64,000 bases of DNA from an uncultured Bacteroidota bacterium (GTDB lineage: Bacteria; Bacteroidota; Bacteroidia; Flavobacteriales; Flavobacteriaceae). The translations under genes and the position numbers were made by a program. The notes below the pieces were generated by a model. It was not told the DNA's origin, searched no databases, and saw only the letters and a list, made by a program, of their open reading frames with translations. The stretch lies in contig CABXUL010000001.1 of the NCBI GenBank assembly GCA_902515395.1, positions 1 to 64,000 of the forward strand, in the 5' to 3' direction. This document shows, in pieces, positions 28,826-37,375 of the stretch. Position 1 is the first letter of the stretch, and each line of letters starts with the position of its first letter.

Positions 28826-29180
28826 CCAAATCAGTGACCAAGTAATCACTACCTGTATTCAGCACAACTTGGGCTATATCATTTGTAGTTAATCGGTCAG
28901 CATCAAATGTCAATACGGCTTTCTTACTTTCGAAATCCACTTTAGCAAATTTAATCCAATTAGTTTTATTGAGATTTTTTTCTATCATTGCTGCACAACC
29001 AACTGCACAGACCATCCCCTCAATATTCATTTTAATTTGTTTCGGGGATTTATAAGCCTCTTCAACATCAGGATCTGAATAATTTACCAAGCTCTTCGTT
29101 GAAAACTGATTATTTCTACATCCAGTAAACGTCATAGCTAAAATAGCAATTACAACTAAACTGTATCGTATGTTTTTCAT
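28812..29180 (-). CDS. Lipoprotein with heavy-metal-associated (HMA) domain
   Basis: Start placed at 29180 (MKNIRYSLVVIAILAMTFTGC), which gives a clean lipoprotein signal with Cys21; the longer frame from 29210 adds ten unlikely residues. The mature part has one HMA-like fold, with QIKMNIEGMVCAVGCAAMIEKNL as the metal loop and KAVLTFDADRLTTNDIAQVV as the later strand and helix. The cysteines are spaced C-X3-C rather than the usual C-X2-C. As I recall, related Bacteroidota proteins share this spacing. It may bind or relay copper or another soft metal in the periplasm; no metal transporter gene is adjacent. Confidence 0.78.
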   Translation of the reverse strand: MKNIRYSLVVIAILAMTFTGCRNNQFSTKSLVNYSDPDVEEAYKSPKQIKMNIEGMVCAVGCAAMIEKNLNKTNWIKFAKVDFESKKAVLTFDADRLTTNDIAQVVLNTGSDYLVTDLELID

Positions 29181-29228
29181 GTTGTAAAGATAAAAAAAGG
29201 ATCCCTTCAAAATAATTTTACTTTAACA

Positions 29229-31304
29229 TTATTCAAATTCATCTTCTAATAATTGTTCATTAAGACTGATAGAAGTCACTTTGAAATTTATTTTTTCAGA
29301 GCCCATATTTTGAGTGATTTTTTTAGGGAAAAGAATACCTTCTACAGATTGGTAATTACTATATGTTTTTGTGATATTTATTAATTTATCCTGAATTTCT
29401 GAACTTTTAACCTCCTTAATTTTATGATAATTGGAGGTGGCATAATATACTTTTTTATTGTTTGACCATATAATTTCATAGGCATCCTCACCGTTTAAAC
29501 TAACAATACCATTAAGTTTAATCTCATCTGGATTTACTTTTAATTCAGGAAAAATTATTGCATCCTTAATAGATTTCTCTAATTCTTTTCCCGTCATTTC
29601 TGTTTTTTTACCGCGGGTTTCATTGTAGCCTTTAGTTTTGTTTAAAACCGTTTTTTGCATGATATTTCCCATCATACTTACCTCAGTTAAAAGTTGATTT
29701 TTATTTGTTTGTTTATTTAAAATTTGAATGGTCATTCCTTGCATGCTTGCATCAAGTAAAGTAATTTTAGTTTTCACACCTTCTAGCCTTTCTTTACCCC
29801 CAATAGCTTTAATATAATTATTTATAACTGACTGAGCCGATGTTCCCACTGGGGTTTTTGGCTTATAAAATACAGGGCGATCTGAAACGTTCCCATATTT
29901 GTCAAAATAACTTACGCTTAATTTTCTTCCTTCAAATTCAATATCTTCTAATGTTCTTAAAACATCACTCCCTTTTCCAGTGACGATTACTCTCAAATTA
30001 TTTGGATTCAAATATTTTTTTGAAACACGGCTAATATCCTCTTTATTTACTTTTTCAATATTTTTTAATAAGTCATTATAAAAATTTTCGGAAAGTTTTT
30101 CTGTCTTTATATTATAGGCAAAATTCGCGATGTTAGACGGCTGTTCCATAGATCTGATTAAAGAACCAGCGTATTTTTTTTTAACTAAACTAAGCTCGTT
30201 ATTACTCACAAGCTCATTAGACATCCTGCGAATTTCATAAAGTAACTCTACAACTGAACTGTCAGTAACAGCATTTCTTACGCTTGCATAGGCTCTAAAT
30301 CTCGAATTAGTTTTAGGATTAAAGGAATAACGAGAATATGAGCCATAAGTATAACCCTTATCCTCCCTTAGGTTTAAAAAAAGGCGAGCCTCAGCTCCTC
30401 CACCTAATATTTGATTAGCTATTAAAAGTGGATAATAATCTGGATTATTTTTATCAATTTCTGCAATTGATAAAACGGAAATTTCAGATTGAACTGCATT
30501 TGGCATTTCAACAAAAGAAATTGCTGTTTGATCCAAATTTTTTGGAGTTTCAAATATTGATTTTGTAACTTTTCCTTTTTTCCATTTTCCAAAATACCGT
30601 TGAGTTAATTTTTTTGCAATTTTAAAATCGATATCCCCTACTATAATGACATATGCGTTTTGAGGATAGAATCGTTTTAAATATAATTTTTCAATATCTG
30701 AAATTTTGATTTTATTTATGCTTGCCTCTGAAACATATTCTCCATAGGGGTGGTTCTTTCCATATGAAAGTAGATTTTCTACTCTTCGAGCGACTGTTTT
30801 GACATCTTTTTCACTTACTTTAATACCCTCTAAAATTTTATCTTTTTCTTTTTCAAACTCCTCTGGTAAAAAGTTTGGCTTTAAAAGCGCATCAGCCATC
30901 ATTTCAAAAACACGAGGAAAATAGCGACTCAAGGATCCGGCACTGGCAGATGATGAACTAAAATTTAAGCTAGCACCCATAAAGTCTATTTCTTCCTCAA
31001 AATCGTCTTTTAGGATATTTATGGAGCCTTTCCCTAACATTACCCCCAATAGTGATTGAACTCCCGTTTTGTCTTTTGCCAGGTAAAGCGGGTTGTCAAC
31101 TCTTAAACTAACAGAAACTCTTGGAAGCTTGTGGTTTTCAACAACCATTAAAGTAACTCCATTTTCAAATTGATATTCTTTAGGTACCCCGAAATTAATT
31201 TCAGGAGCAGGAGCAGGTTTCGGCTGTAAAGATCTGTCTACTTGGGCATGGGTAACTAAATTACTCAAAAGGGTAATGCTTAAAATTAGTTTAAAAGTTC
31301 TCAT
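29229..31304 (-). CDS. M16-family zinc peptidase-like protein, probably non-catalytic subunit
   Basis: Exported protein of 691 residues with a signal peptide (MRTFKLILSITLLSNLVTHAQ) and the two-domain M16 (insulinase-like) fold. The zinc motif HxxEH is absent from the expected place (GVQSLLGVMLGKGSINIL). The Arg/Tyr substrate-clamp region is present (TYGSYSRYSFNPKTNSRF). It therefore probably pairs with the active 450-residue partner encoded just upstream, only 2 bases away. After about residue 490 an extra region of some 190 residues resembles LolA-like or outer-membrane-lipoprotein-sorting beta folds (YIKAIGGKERLEGVKTKITL). The substrate is unknown. Confidence 0.85.
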   Translation of the reverse strand: MRTFKLILSITLLSNLVTHAQVDRSLQPKPAPAPEINFGVPKEYQFENGVTLMVVENHKLPRVSVSLRVDNPLYLAKDKTGVQSLLGVMLGKGSINILKDDFEEEIDFMGASLNFSSSSASAGSLSRYFPRVFEMMADALLKPNFLPEEFEKEKDKILEGIKVSEKDVKTVARRVENLLSYGKNHPYGEYVSEASINKIKISDIEKLYLKRFYPQNAYVIIVGDIDFKIAKKLTQRYFGKWKKGKVTKSIFETPKNLDQTAISFVEMPNAVQSEISVLSIAEIDKNNPDYYPLLIANQILGGGAEARLFLNLREDKGYTYGSYSRYSFNPKTNSRFRAYASVRNAVTDSSVVELLYEIRRMSNELVSNNELSLVKKKYAGSLIRSMEQPSNIANFAYNIKTEKLSENFYNDLLKNIEKVNKEDISRVSKKYLNPNNLRVIVTGKGSDVLRTLEDIEFEGRKLSVSYFDKYGNVSDRPVFYKPKTPVGTSAQSVINNYIKAIGGKERLEGVKTKITLLDASMQGMTIQILNKQTNKNQLLTEVSMMGNIMQKTVLNKTKGYNETRGKKTEMTGKELEKSIKDAIIFPELKVNPDEIKLNGIVSLNGEDAYEIIWSNNKKVYYATSNYHKIKEVKSSEIQDKLINITKTYSNYQSVEGILFPKKITQNMGSEKINFKVTSISLNEQLLEDEFE

Positions 31305-31306
31305 TA

Positions 31307-32629
31307 TTATTCTTTTTGAGATTCAGGTAAATAATATAACTCTAGTCTTTGGTTGGTCTTGAGGTAAAGCTGTGCTACTGATTTTATTTCTTCTCTAGTA
31401 ATGGATTTGTAGAGGTCTAATTCTTTATTAATCAAATCTGTATCTCCGTAAAAAGTATAATATTCAGCAAGTGAATTGGCAATTCCCTCAATAGTAGCAT
31501 TAGAACTTACAAAGCTTGATTCAAACTGATTCTGTAGCTTTTGAAAGTCTTTTTCAGAAATCAATTCGGTTTGAATTTTATTGACCTCTTCACTGATTTC
31601 TTCAATTAAGGTTTCTAGTTTAGTTACTCCCATTGGCAAGCTTATAATGACATAAGTACTATAATCCTCATTACTCATATTAAATGCCGATACTTCTAGT
31701 GACATTTTTTTTTCATCAACTAATTTTTTGTAGAGTTTAGAACTTTTTCCACCACTTAGGTAGGTCGAAATCATATCCAAAACCCTTGCCTCTCTTGAAT
31801 TTCTTTTAGGAGTTCTATAAGCTAAAAATATGGCTGGGATTTGAATGTTTGGATCAAAGGCTTTTGCTTTGATTGTTTCACTTATCTGGGGCTCCTCAGG
31901 GAATTTTCTTTTAATTTCTTTTCCTTTGGGAATTTCTCCAAAGTAATCTTCGATCCATTTTTTAGTTTGAAGGATATCTATATCTCCAGCAACTGTAAGC
32001 ACGGCATTGTTAGGAATGTAATATTTCTCATTAAAGGCTAAGAATTCATCTAATGTAGCAGAGTCTAGATGTTCCATTTTTCCTATCGTTGTTTGTTTGT
32101 AGGGATGAACTTTAAACAAATTAAATTTTACCTCTTCATTCCACTTTCCATAGGGACTATTGTCATATCTCATACGCTTTTCTTCCTTGACAACTTCATT
32201 TTGAGTATCTACACCAATTTTATCAATTACAGGATGAAGCATCCGTTCAGATTCCATCCAAATGGCTAATTCTAAATTATTTGAGGGGAAATTTTCATAG
32301 TAATATGTAAAATCATCCGTTGTATATGCGTTGTTTGAACCACCGCTTCCGGTTACTATGCTAAACCACTTCCCCTTCTCAATATTTTTAGTCCCTTCGA
32401 AGAGCAAGTGTTCGAAAAAATGAGCAAATCCAGTTCTTTCTGGATCTTCATCCTTTGATCCAACGTGATAAAGAACAGATGTTGTAACAATTGGCACGGA
32501 TTTGTCCTGGTGCAAAATGACATGAAGGCCATTACTAAGATCGTATTCTTCAAAATCTACTCTTTGACTAAATGAAAGTGATACAAACAAAAGCATGAGA
32601 AGACATGCGTTTAGGTTGAGATTTTTCAT
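31307..32629 (-). CDS. M16-family zinc peptidase, catalytic subunit
   Basis: Start placed at 32629 so that the protein begins MKNLNLNACLLMLLFVSLSFSQ, a good signal peptide; the frame extends to 32659 but the added residues are not signal-like. The inverted zinc motif HFFEH is in TGFAHFFEHLLFEGTKN, with the downstream glutamate in NEVVKEEKRMRYDN. It is the active half of a periplasmic or outer-membrane M16 pair with the gene that follows. Such pairs degrade peptides; a housekeeping role is likely but not shown. Confidence 0.9.
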   Translation of the reverse strand: MKNLNLNACLLMLLFVSLSFSQRVDFEEYDLSNGLHVILHQDKSVPIVTTSVLYHVGSKDEDPERTGFAHFFEHLLFEGTKNIEKGKWFSIVTGSGGSNNAYTTDDFTYYYENFPSNNLELAIWMESERMLHPVIDKIGVDTQNEVVKEEKRMRYDNSPYGKWNEEVKFNLFKVHPYKQTTIGKMEHLDSATLDEFLAFNEKYYIPNNAVLTVAGDIDILQTKKWIEDYFGEIPKGKEIKRKFPEEPQISETIKAKAFDPNIQIPAIFLAYRTPKRNSREARVLDMISTYLSGGKSSKLYKKLVDEKKMSLEVSAFNMSNEDYSTYVIISLPMGVTKLETLIEEISEEVNKIQTELISEKDFQKLQNQFESSFVSSNATIEGIANSLAEYYTFYGDTDLINKELDLYKSITREEIKSVAQLYLKTNQRLELYYLPESQKE

Positions 32630-32739
32630 TTTATAGATCAAATTATATGTTATATTCAAGATAATAAATTTACTTTCAAATTATTATTATTTGAGGGCTT
32701 TTAACACGAATCAATGAATAAATTAATTTTAAATTTTAA

Positions 32740-32747
32740 TACATTTG
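32740..32747 (+). promoter_or_regulatory. Candidate -7 element for the secreted protein gene at 32802
   Basis: TACATTTG matches TAnnTTTG exactly, 54 bases before the ATG. No -33 element is evident. Confidence 0.28.
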
Positions 32748-32801
32748 GTTATTAACATTCTGAGGTCCAAATAAATTACTAAAATCATTTAATTACACAT
32801 A

Positions 32802-33455
32802 ATGAAAAACATCTATTTACTAGTTCTTTTATCAAATCATTTATTATTTGGACAGGCTTTTTCTTTCAGTTCTCTCAAAAATGGTCAATTAATTAAACAT
32901 CGTATTTTAATGGATGATGAATATTTTGTTGAAACTCAATTTATGTCTAGCTCGAATCAATTTGTAAAAACTATTGGGGGTTTCTATCAAAAAAATGGAA
33001 ACGATATAATTGTTAATCTTGAATTTAATTCAAATTATTCAAATGATAGCTTGAAAAATATTTCAATATCTGACAGCAGTGGATGGGAAAAAATTTCTGG
33101 TGTAACTCTACCACTTCAGGGCAAATGGTTAATGTCAGGTCGTGTTAGAGGAAAAACTGAACGGAGAAGAGATACAAACCAACCCAGAAAGACAATGAAA
33201 ATACTTGTTGACGGCTACTTTCAATGGATTGCATTCAATACAAATACTTTTTCCTTCATGGGGACTGGTGGTGGGAGTTATACCGCAGAGAATGGGATAT
33301 ATAAGGAGAATATAGATTATTTTTCAAGAGACAATAAAAAAGTGGGTATTTCTTTAAGTTTTAGCTACTTAATAAAGGGTCAAGACTGGCATCATAAAGG
33401 ATTTAGCAGCAAGGGAGATCCTTTGCATGAAATCTGGGCATTTAGAAATCTATAA
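32802..33455 (+). CDS. Secreted or membrane-associated protein of unknown function
   Basis: 217 residues with a signal peptide (MKNIYLLVLLSNHLLFGQ). The mature part is rich in beta strands and aromatic residues (GKWLMSGRVRGKTERRR, ILVDGYFQWIAFNTNTFSFMGTGGGSYTAENGIYKENIDYFS, WHHKGFSSKGDPLHEIWAF), suggesting a lipocalin-like or small beta-barrel fold. I recognise the pattern as a conserved flavobacterial secreted protein but cannot name a function. The BASS transporter gene starts 3 bases after its stop, so the two are probably co-transcribed. Confidence 0.7.
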   Translation: MKNIYLLVLLSNHLLFGQAFSFSSLKNGQLIKHRILMDDEYFVETQFMSSSNQFVKTIGGFYQKNGNDIIVNLEFNSNYSNDSLKNISISDSSGWEKISGVTLPLQGKWLMSGRVRGKTERRRDTNQPRKTMKILVDGYFQWIAFNTNTFSFMGTGGGSYTAENGIYKENIDYFSRDNKKVGISLSFSYLIKGQDWHHKGFSSKGDPLHEIWAFRNL

Positions 33456-33458
33456 CTA

Positions 33459-34379
33459 TTGAGGATTTTTAATATTATTCCAAATGCTTTTCCGTGGATT
33501 GTTACATTAGGTTCTTTATTAGCAATGATTTACCCACCTATATTCACATGGTTCTCAGGTAATCTTATAACTTTTGGCTTAGGAGGTATTATGTTAGGAA
33601 TGGGCTTAACACTCAGTCTTTCAGATTTCCATCAGGTTAAGCAAACTCCATCTTGGCTTTTGACGGGATTTTTTCTTCAGTTTACCGTAATGCCCTTTTT
33701 TGGGTGGCTATTGGGTTATATATTTAATTTACCTCCATTTTTCGCTGTTGGTTTAATTTTGGTTTCAAGCTGTCCAGGAGGGACTGCCTCTAATGTAATT
33801 GTATTTTTATCTAAATCCAATCTTGCACTATCAGTTACGATGACAACTATTTCTACAATTGCAGCAATAGTAATGACTCCACTTTTAACTAGCAATCTTT
33901 CAGGAAATGCAATTGATGTTGATGCTATGGGACTATTTTATAGTACTCTAAAGGTAGTTTTAATTCCAGTTATAATAGGTGTTTTCATAAATTCTAAATT
34001 CCCAAACTACACCGAGAGTATAAAGTTCTATTCTCCTTCATTTGCAGTAATTTTAATTACATTGATAGTTGGGAGTATTATTGGTGAAGGAAAGCAAATT
34101 ATTCTCAGTTCAGGATTTTCATTATTGTTAGCCATTATGAGCCTTCACCTAATTGGATTTGTTCTCGGCTATTTTTTGAGTAAAATCCTACTTAAAAATG
34201 AAGCAGTTAGTAGAACGATTTCAATAGAGGTTGGGATGCAAAATTCAGGTCTAGGAGTTGTTTTGGCTAAAGAGAATTTCGTAAATCCTGCAGTGGCTAT
34301 TCCCTCTGCAATATCTAGCTTAGTTCATTCTTTGTATGGAAGTATTTTTGTGGTGCTTTTTAGAAAAAAAATCAATTAG
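33459..34379 (+). CDS. Bile acid:sodium symporter-family (BASS) transporter
   Basis: Inner-membrane sodium-coupled carrier of about ten helices and 306 residues. Family marks include GGIMLGMGLTLSLSDF, the unwound-helix motif SSCPGGTASNVIVFLSKSNLALSVTMTTISTIAAIVMTPLL, and SRTISIEVGMQNSGLGVVLA. Bacterial members move pantoate, keto acids or other organic anions; the cargo here is unknown. The start is TTG (TTGAGGATT), because the frame has no ATG before the first helix. The 3-base gap from the upstream secreted-protein gene implies co-expression. Confidence 0.88.
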   Translation: MRIFNIIPNAFPWIVTLGSLLAMIYPPIFTWFSGNLITFGLGGIMLGMGLTLSLSDFHQVKQTPSWLLTGFFLQFTVMPFFGWLLGYIFNLPPFFAVGLILVSSCPGGTASNVIVFLSKSNLALSVTMTTISTIAAIVMTPLLTSNLSGNAIDVDAMGLFYSTLKVVLIPVIIGVFINSKFPNYTESIKFYSPSFAVILITLIVGSIIGEGKQIILSSGFSLLLAIMSLHLIGFVLGYFLSKILLKNEAVSRTISIEVGMQNSGLGVVLAKENFVNPAVAIPSAISSLVHSLYGSIFVVLFRKKIN

Positions 34380-34528
34380 CCTATTATTTGACGATTTTTG
34401 GGGTTTATTTAAATGTAAAATTTCAACAAGTTGCGATCATAAAATAAATATTGTTAATTTGTTATATGAATTAATTTCACTGTAAAACCTCAAATCTCTA
34501 GATTTATGATTTAAAAAAAACATGAGAG

Positions 34529-34906
34529 ATGACAGCAATGATAAAAAAAACTTCTTGGCGCCCCTTACCTGATTTTCTTACAATTAAAGAAAGTAAAATT
34601 GAAGGTTTGGGAGTCTTTGCAAAACGTGATTTACCCGAAGGGTCTGATCTTGGAATCTCCCATATATTTGACGAGCGTTTTCCAGATGGTTATATTCGCT
34701 TACCTCTTGGAGGATTTATTAATCATCATGAAATTCCAAACTGCAATGCTATTCTATTAGATCAGGACCAGCAAATGGGAGAGTTGAGACATATCCGAAT
34801 TCAAGCTAAAAAAACTATCACAAAGGGACAAGAAATTACTATAAGGTATATTATTAATCAATTAGAGGATCCAAACTGGGAGTTTGAGTACGAGATTTCA
34901 CAATAA
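34529..34906 (+). CDS. SET-domain protein (putative lysine methyltransferase)
   Basis: 125 residues comprising essentially only a SET domain: IKESKIEGLGVFAKRDLPEGSDLG for the N-terminal strands, GGFINHHEIPNCN for the SAM-binding NH motif, and LRHIRIQAKKTITKGQEITIRYII for the C-terminal motif, in which the usual GEE(I/L)xxxY appears as GQEITIRY. This is the fold of protein lysine methyltransferases, and small bacterial versions exist with mostly unknown targets. An alternative ATG lies three codons in. A minus-strand terminator follows at 34934-34972. Confidence 0.82.
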   Translation: MTAMIKKTSWRPLPDFLTIKESKIEGLGVFAKRDLPEGSDLGISHIFDERFPDGYIRLPLGGFINHHEIPNCNAILLDQDQQMGELRHIRIQAKKTITKGQEITIRYIINQLEDPNWEFEYEISQ

Positions 34907-34933
34907 GACTGCTTCTTCTTATTTTAGAACGAA

Positions 34934-34972
34934 TTAAAAAACCCGCTAAGGCTAAATAAATCTTAACGGGCT
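34934..34972 (-). terminator. Terminator for the minus-strand glycosyltransferase gene
   Basis: On the minus strand CCCGTTAAG pairs with CTTAGCGGG (one mismatch) around an 11-base loop. It is followed by a T run (plus-strand A run at 34935-34941). The orientation suits the gene at 35080-36135, about 110 bases upstream. Confidence 0.65.
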
Positions 34973-35012
34973 AAACCAATTAAACAAACAAAATTTAGTC
35001 TATTATAAATGT

Positions 35013-35030
35013 ATGCTACAAAAGTAGCAT
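35013..35030. other. Small perfect hairpin
   Basis: ATGCTAC-AAAA-GTAGCAT, a 7-bp stem with a tetraloop, lies in the 3' region of the glycosyltransferase gene, ahead of its terminator. There is no T tract. The role is unknown; it could stabilise the transcript end. Confidence 0.3.
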
Positions 35031-35079
35031 TCAAACTGTTAAGAAATTCCCAACGAAGGTTAAATACTAGTTAAAAAAA

Positions 35080-36135
35080 TCACTTTAATTCTTTTAGAAA
35101 ACCTATCCACTTTTGCTTAAAAAGCTTTGGTTCTAGTTTTAAATACAAAGTTTTTATATAGTCAATTTTTCTTGTTTTGTTTTTAAAATCAATAATCTCA
35201 GGGAAGTAATCTGATAGGTGTACTGCCATGGTTTTATTTTTTACTTCTGTATGCCACCCATAGGGATCAATTATCGGTGAGAAAATAGCAAATGTAGGTT
35301 TTGACAACCCCTTTGCGATGTTAATTGCACCTCCCTCATTGCCAATAACTGCTTGACACTGTGAAACGGTAACGATGTAATCTCGTAATGAATTAGGGGT
35401 TAAGCTATTCTGAATTGCTTTTTTTGTTTTGGGCTTAAGCATCTCAATCAGTCGGGTAATTTCCATTTTTTGATTTGGCATGTAATTGAGGATCATAGGA
35501 GCATTTGTCGTTTCAAAAGCCATTTCAATTAGTAGTGCTAGATATTCAATTGGGTAGGTTTTATTTTTTCCACTTCCCATAGCAATTATCATTATGGGAT
35601 TTTTATTTCCCTCAAGAGTCAAATCAAACTTCTTAGCGATTTCTTTTTCTTCATTTTGTGTTAAGTGAATTTTAAAATCAGTTGCATTTAGCTTATCTCC
35701 CAAGATAGGTTTTAACAATTGTAAACGGTGGAGAATTGAGAGTTGTAATTTTTGATTGGAACTTTTGATTCTTTTTATAGATTTATTATAAATCCAGTCA
35801 GTGTAGAATTTTGAATATCCTATTTTAGTTTTGGCCTGAGCAAAAATTGTTATAAGTATACTTTCTAGCTTTCCATAAGCATCAATAACATAGTCATATC
35901 TTTTATTTCGAAAGCCCCTAATAAACTTAATTAGCCCCAATTTATCATTTTTATAAGTGTCTTTAAAGACGATAATATTATCGATATAGGGGTTATTTTC
36001 TAGAACACCAAGGGTGTGATTATTGGCAACAAAGTCAATTTTAATTGTAGGGTCCCAAATTTTTAGGTTTTCACAAATAAGGGTACTTAGAAGAACATCT
36101 CCTATCATTTTTTGTTGAATCACAAGTACTTTCAT
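35080..36135 (-). CDS. Glycosyltransferase family 9 (heptosyltransferase-like)
   Basis: Cytoplasmic-face glycosyltransferase for lipopolysaccharide core or related surface glycan. The 351 residues show the family start MKVLVIQQKMIGDVLLSTLICENLK with the conserved GD, the sugar-nucleotide region MIIAMGSGKNKTYPIEYLALLIE, and the late GNEGGAINIAKGLSKPTFAIFSP (usual form GxDTGxxHxAAAL...P). The usual aspartate-threonine of that motif is replaced by Glu-Gly, so substrate specificity may differ from heptosyltransferase proper. It is transcribed divergently from the GT4 gene across 117 bases. Confidence 0.85.
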   Translation of the reverse strand: MKVLVIQQKMIGDVLLSTLICENLKIWDPTIKIDFVANNHTLGVLENNPYIDNIIVFKDTYKNDKLGLIKFIRGFRNKRYDYVIDAYGKLESILITIFAQAKTKIGYSKFYTDWIYNKSIKRIKSSNQKLQLSILHRLQLLKPILGDKLNATDFKIHLTQNEEKEIAKKFDLTLEGNKNPIMIIAMGSGKNKTYPIEYLALLIEMAFETTNAPMILNYMPNQKMEITRLIEMLKPKTKKAIQNSLTPNSLRDYIVTVSQCQAVIGNEGGAINIAKGLSKPTFAIFSPIIDPYGWHTEVKNKTMAVHLSDYFPEIIDFKNKTRKIDYIKTLYLKLEPKLFKQKWIGFLKELK

Positions 36136-36252
36136 AAAGATTTATAATGATAATTAGATAATTGACCTTAAATCACTTTCTTAATTTTAAAGAACAAAGG
36201 TTTTTAAAAAAAGTGATTAATTAAATTATTGGGTTATTTTTTTTAATCTTGT

Positions 36253-37353
36253 GTGAAATTTATTTATCAATTGAACTCGTTTTGTTTTTTTAATAGTGTA
36301 ATGGAGTGGGGTGGAGGAGAAAAATGGCATTTGGAAATGGCAAATCATCTTCATTCTAAAGGGAATTCTGTTTTAATAATTACGCAACCAGGGTCTGCTC
36401 TTGGCAAACGTGCACTTAGTTTAGGAATTTCTGTCCATTATCTTAAATTGAATAATCTCAGTATTTTAAATCCACTTAAAATCATTTCTTTAGTAATGCT
36501 TTTTAAAAGACAACAGGTTGAAAGTATTGTTTTAAATCTTTCAAGAGATTTAAAATGCGGGGGTATTGCCGCCAAAATTGCTGGAGTAAATAAAATAATT
36601 TTTAGAAGAGGGAGTGACCGCCCTGTAAGAAATTACTTCATTAATCGCCTTTTGTATCAAAAGGTGGTAACGGGTATTTTGACAAATTCTAATGCGACTA
36701 AAACTGCAATTTTATCGAATGGAGTATCACTTGTTTCACCAGATAAAATAACGGTGATTCCAAACGGAATTGATACTCTATCTTTTATTGATAGACCTTT
36801 CAATTGTGTTAGGGAAAAGAATGGTGGATTATTTACAATAGCTGCTCTAGGAAGATTGGAACCCCAAAAGAATTTTGAATTTTTAATTCTGGTTGCTAAA
36901 GAATTGAAAAAACGACATATTTCGTTTAGAATTTTAATAGGAGGTAAAGGGACTCAGGAAAAGTTTTTAAGATCATTAGTATCTGAAAATAATTTAGAAA
37001 AGGAAATTGAATTTTTGGGATTTTTTGAAAACCCGAAAGACTTATTAATGTGTGCAGATATTTTTTTGTTACCCTCATTATGGGAGGGTTTTGGCTATGT
37101 AGTAGTTGAGGCTTCTTTATCTTGTTTGCCAGTTATTGCATTTGATACTAGTAGTAATGCTGAGTTGATAGATAAATCTACTGGGTTTTTAACTGAGCCT
37201 AACAAAGTAAAACCCTTTAGTGATAAGATAGAATACCTGTATTTAAACCCTAAAGAAAGAATTGCCATTGGCAAAGCAGGACAAGCATTTGTAAGGAAAA
37301 ACTTTGATTCAAAGCTTATTTTTCAATGTATTGAGGAATATTTGTTATCATAA
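36253..37353 (+). CDS. Glycosyltransferase family 4
   Basis: GT-B fold retaining glycosyltransferase of 366 residues, likely in lipopolysaccharide or exopolysaccharide synthesis. The N-terminal acceptor domain has MEWGGGEKWHLEMANHLHSKG. The C-terminal donor domain shows TIAALGRLEPQKNFEFLILVAKEL and LLPSLWEGFGYVVVEASLSCLPVIA with the EX7E motif. The chosen GTG start gives 16 residues before the internal Met17, which is the alternative start; both leave the catalytic parts whole. It is divergent from the GT9 gene, and the pair suggests a small surface-glycan locus. Confidence 0.88.
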   Translation: MKFIYQLNSFCFFNSVMEWGGGEKWHLEMANHLHSKGNSVLIITQPGSALGKRALSLGISVHYLKLNNLSILNPLKIISLVMLFKRQQVESIVLNLSRDLKCGGIAAKIAGVNKIIFRRGSDRPVRNYFINRLLYQKVVTGILTNSNATKTAILSNGVSLVSPDKITVIPNGIDTLSFIDRPFNCVREKNGGLFTIAALGRLEPQKNFEFLILVAKELKKRHISFRILIGGKGTQEKFLRSLVSENNLEKEIEFLGFFENPKDLLMCADIFLLPSLWEGFGYVVVEASLSCLPVIAFDTSSNAELIDKSTGFLTEPNKVKPFSDKIEYLYLNPKERIAIGKAGQAFVRKNFDSKLIFQCIEEYLLS

Positions 37354-37375
37354 TTTTTATTACCAAAAAATATTT

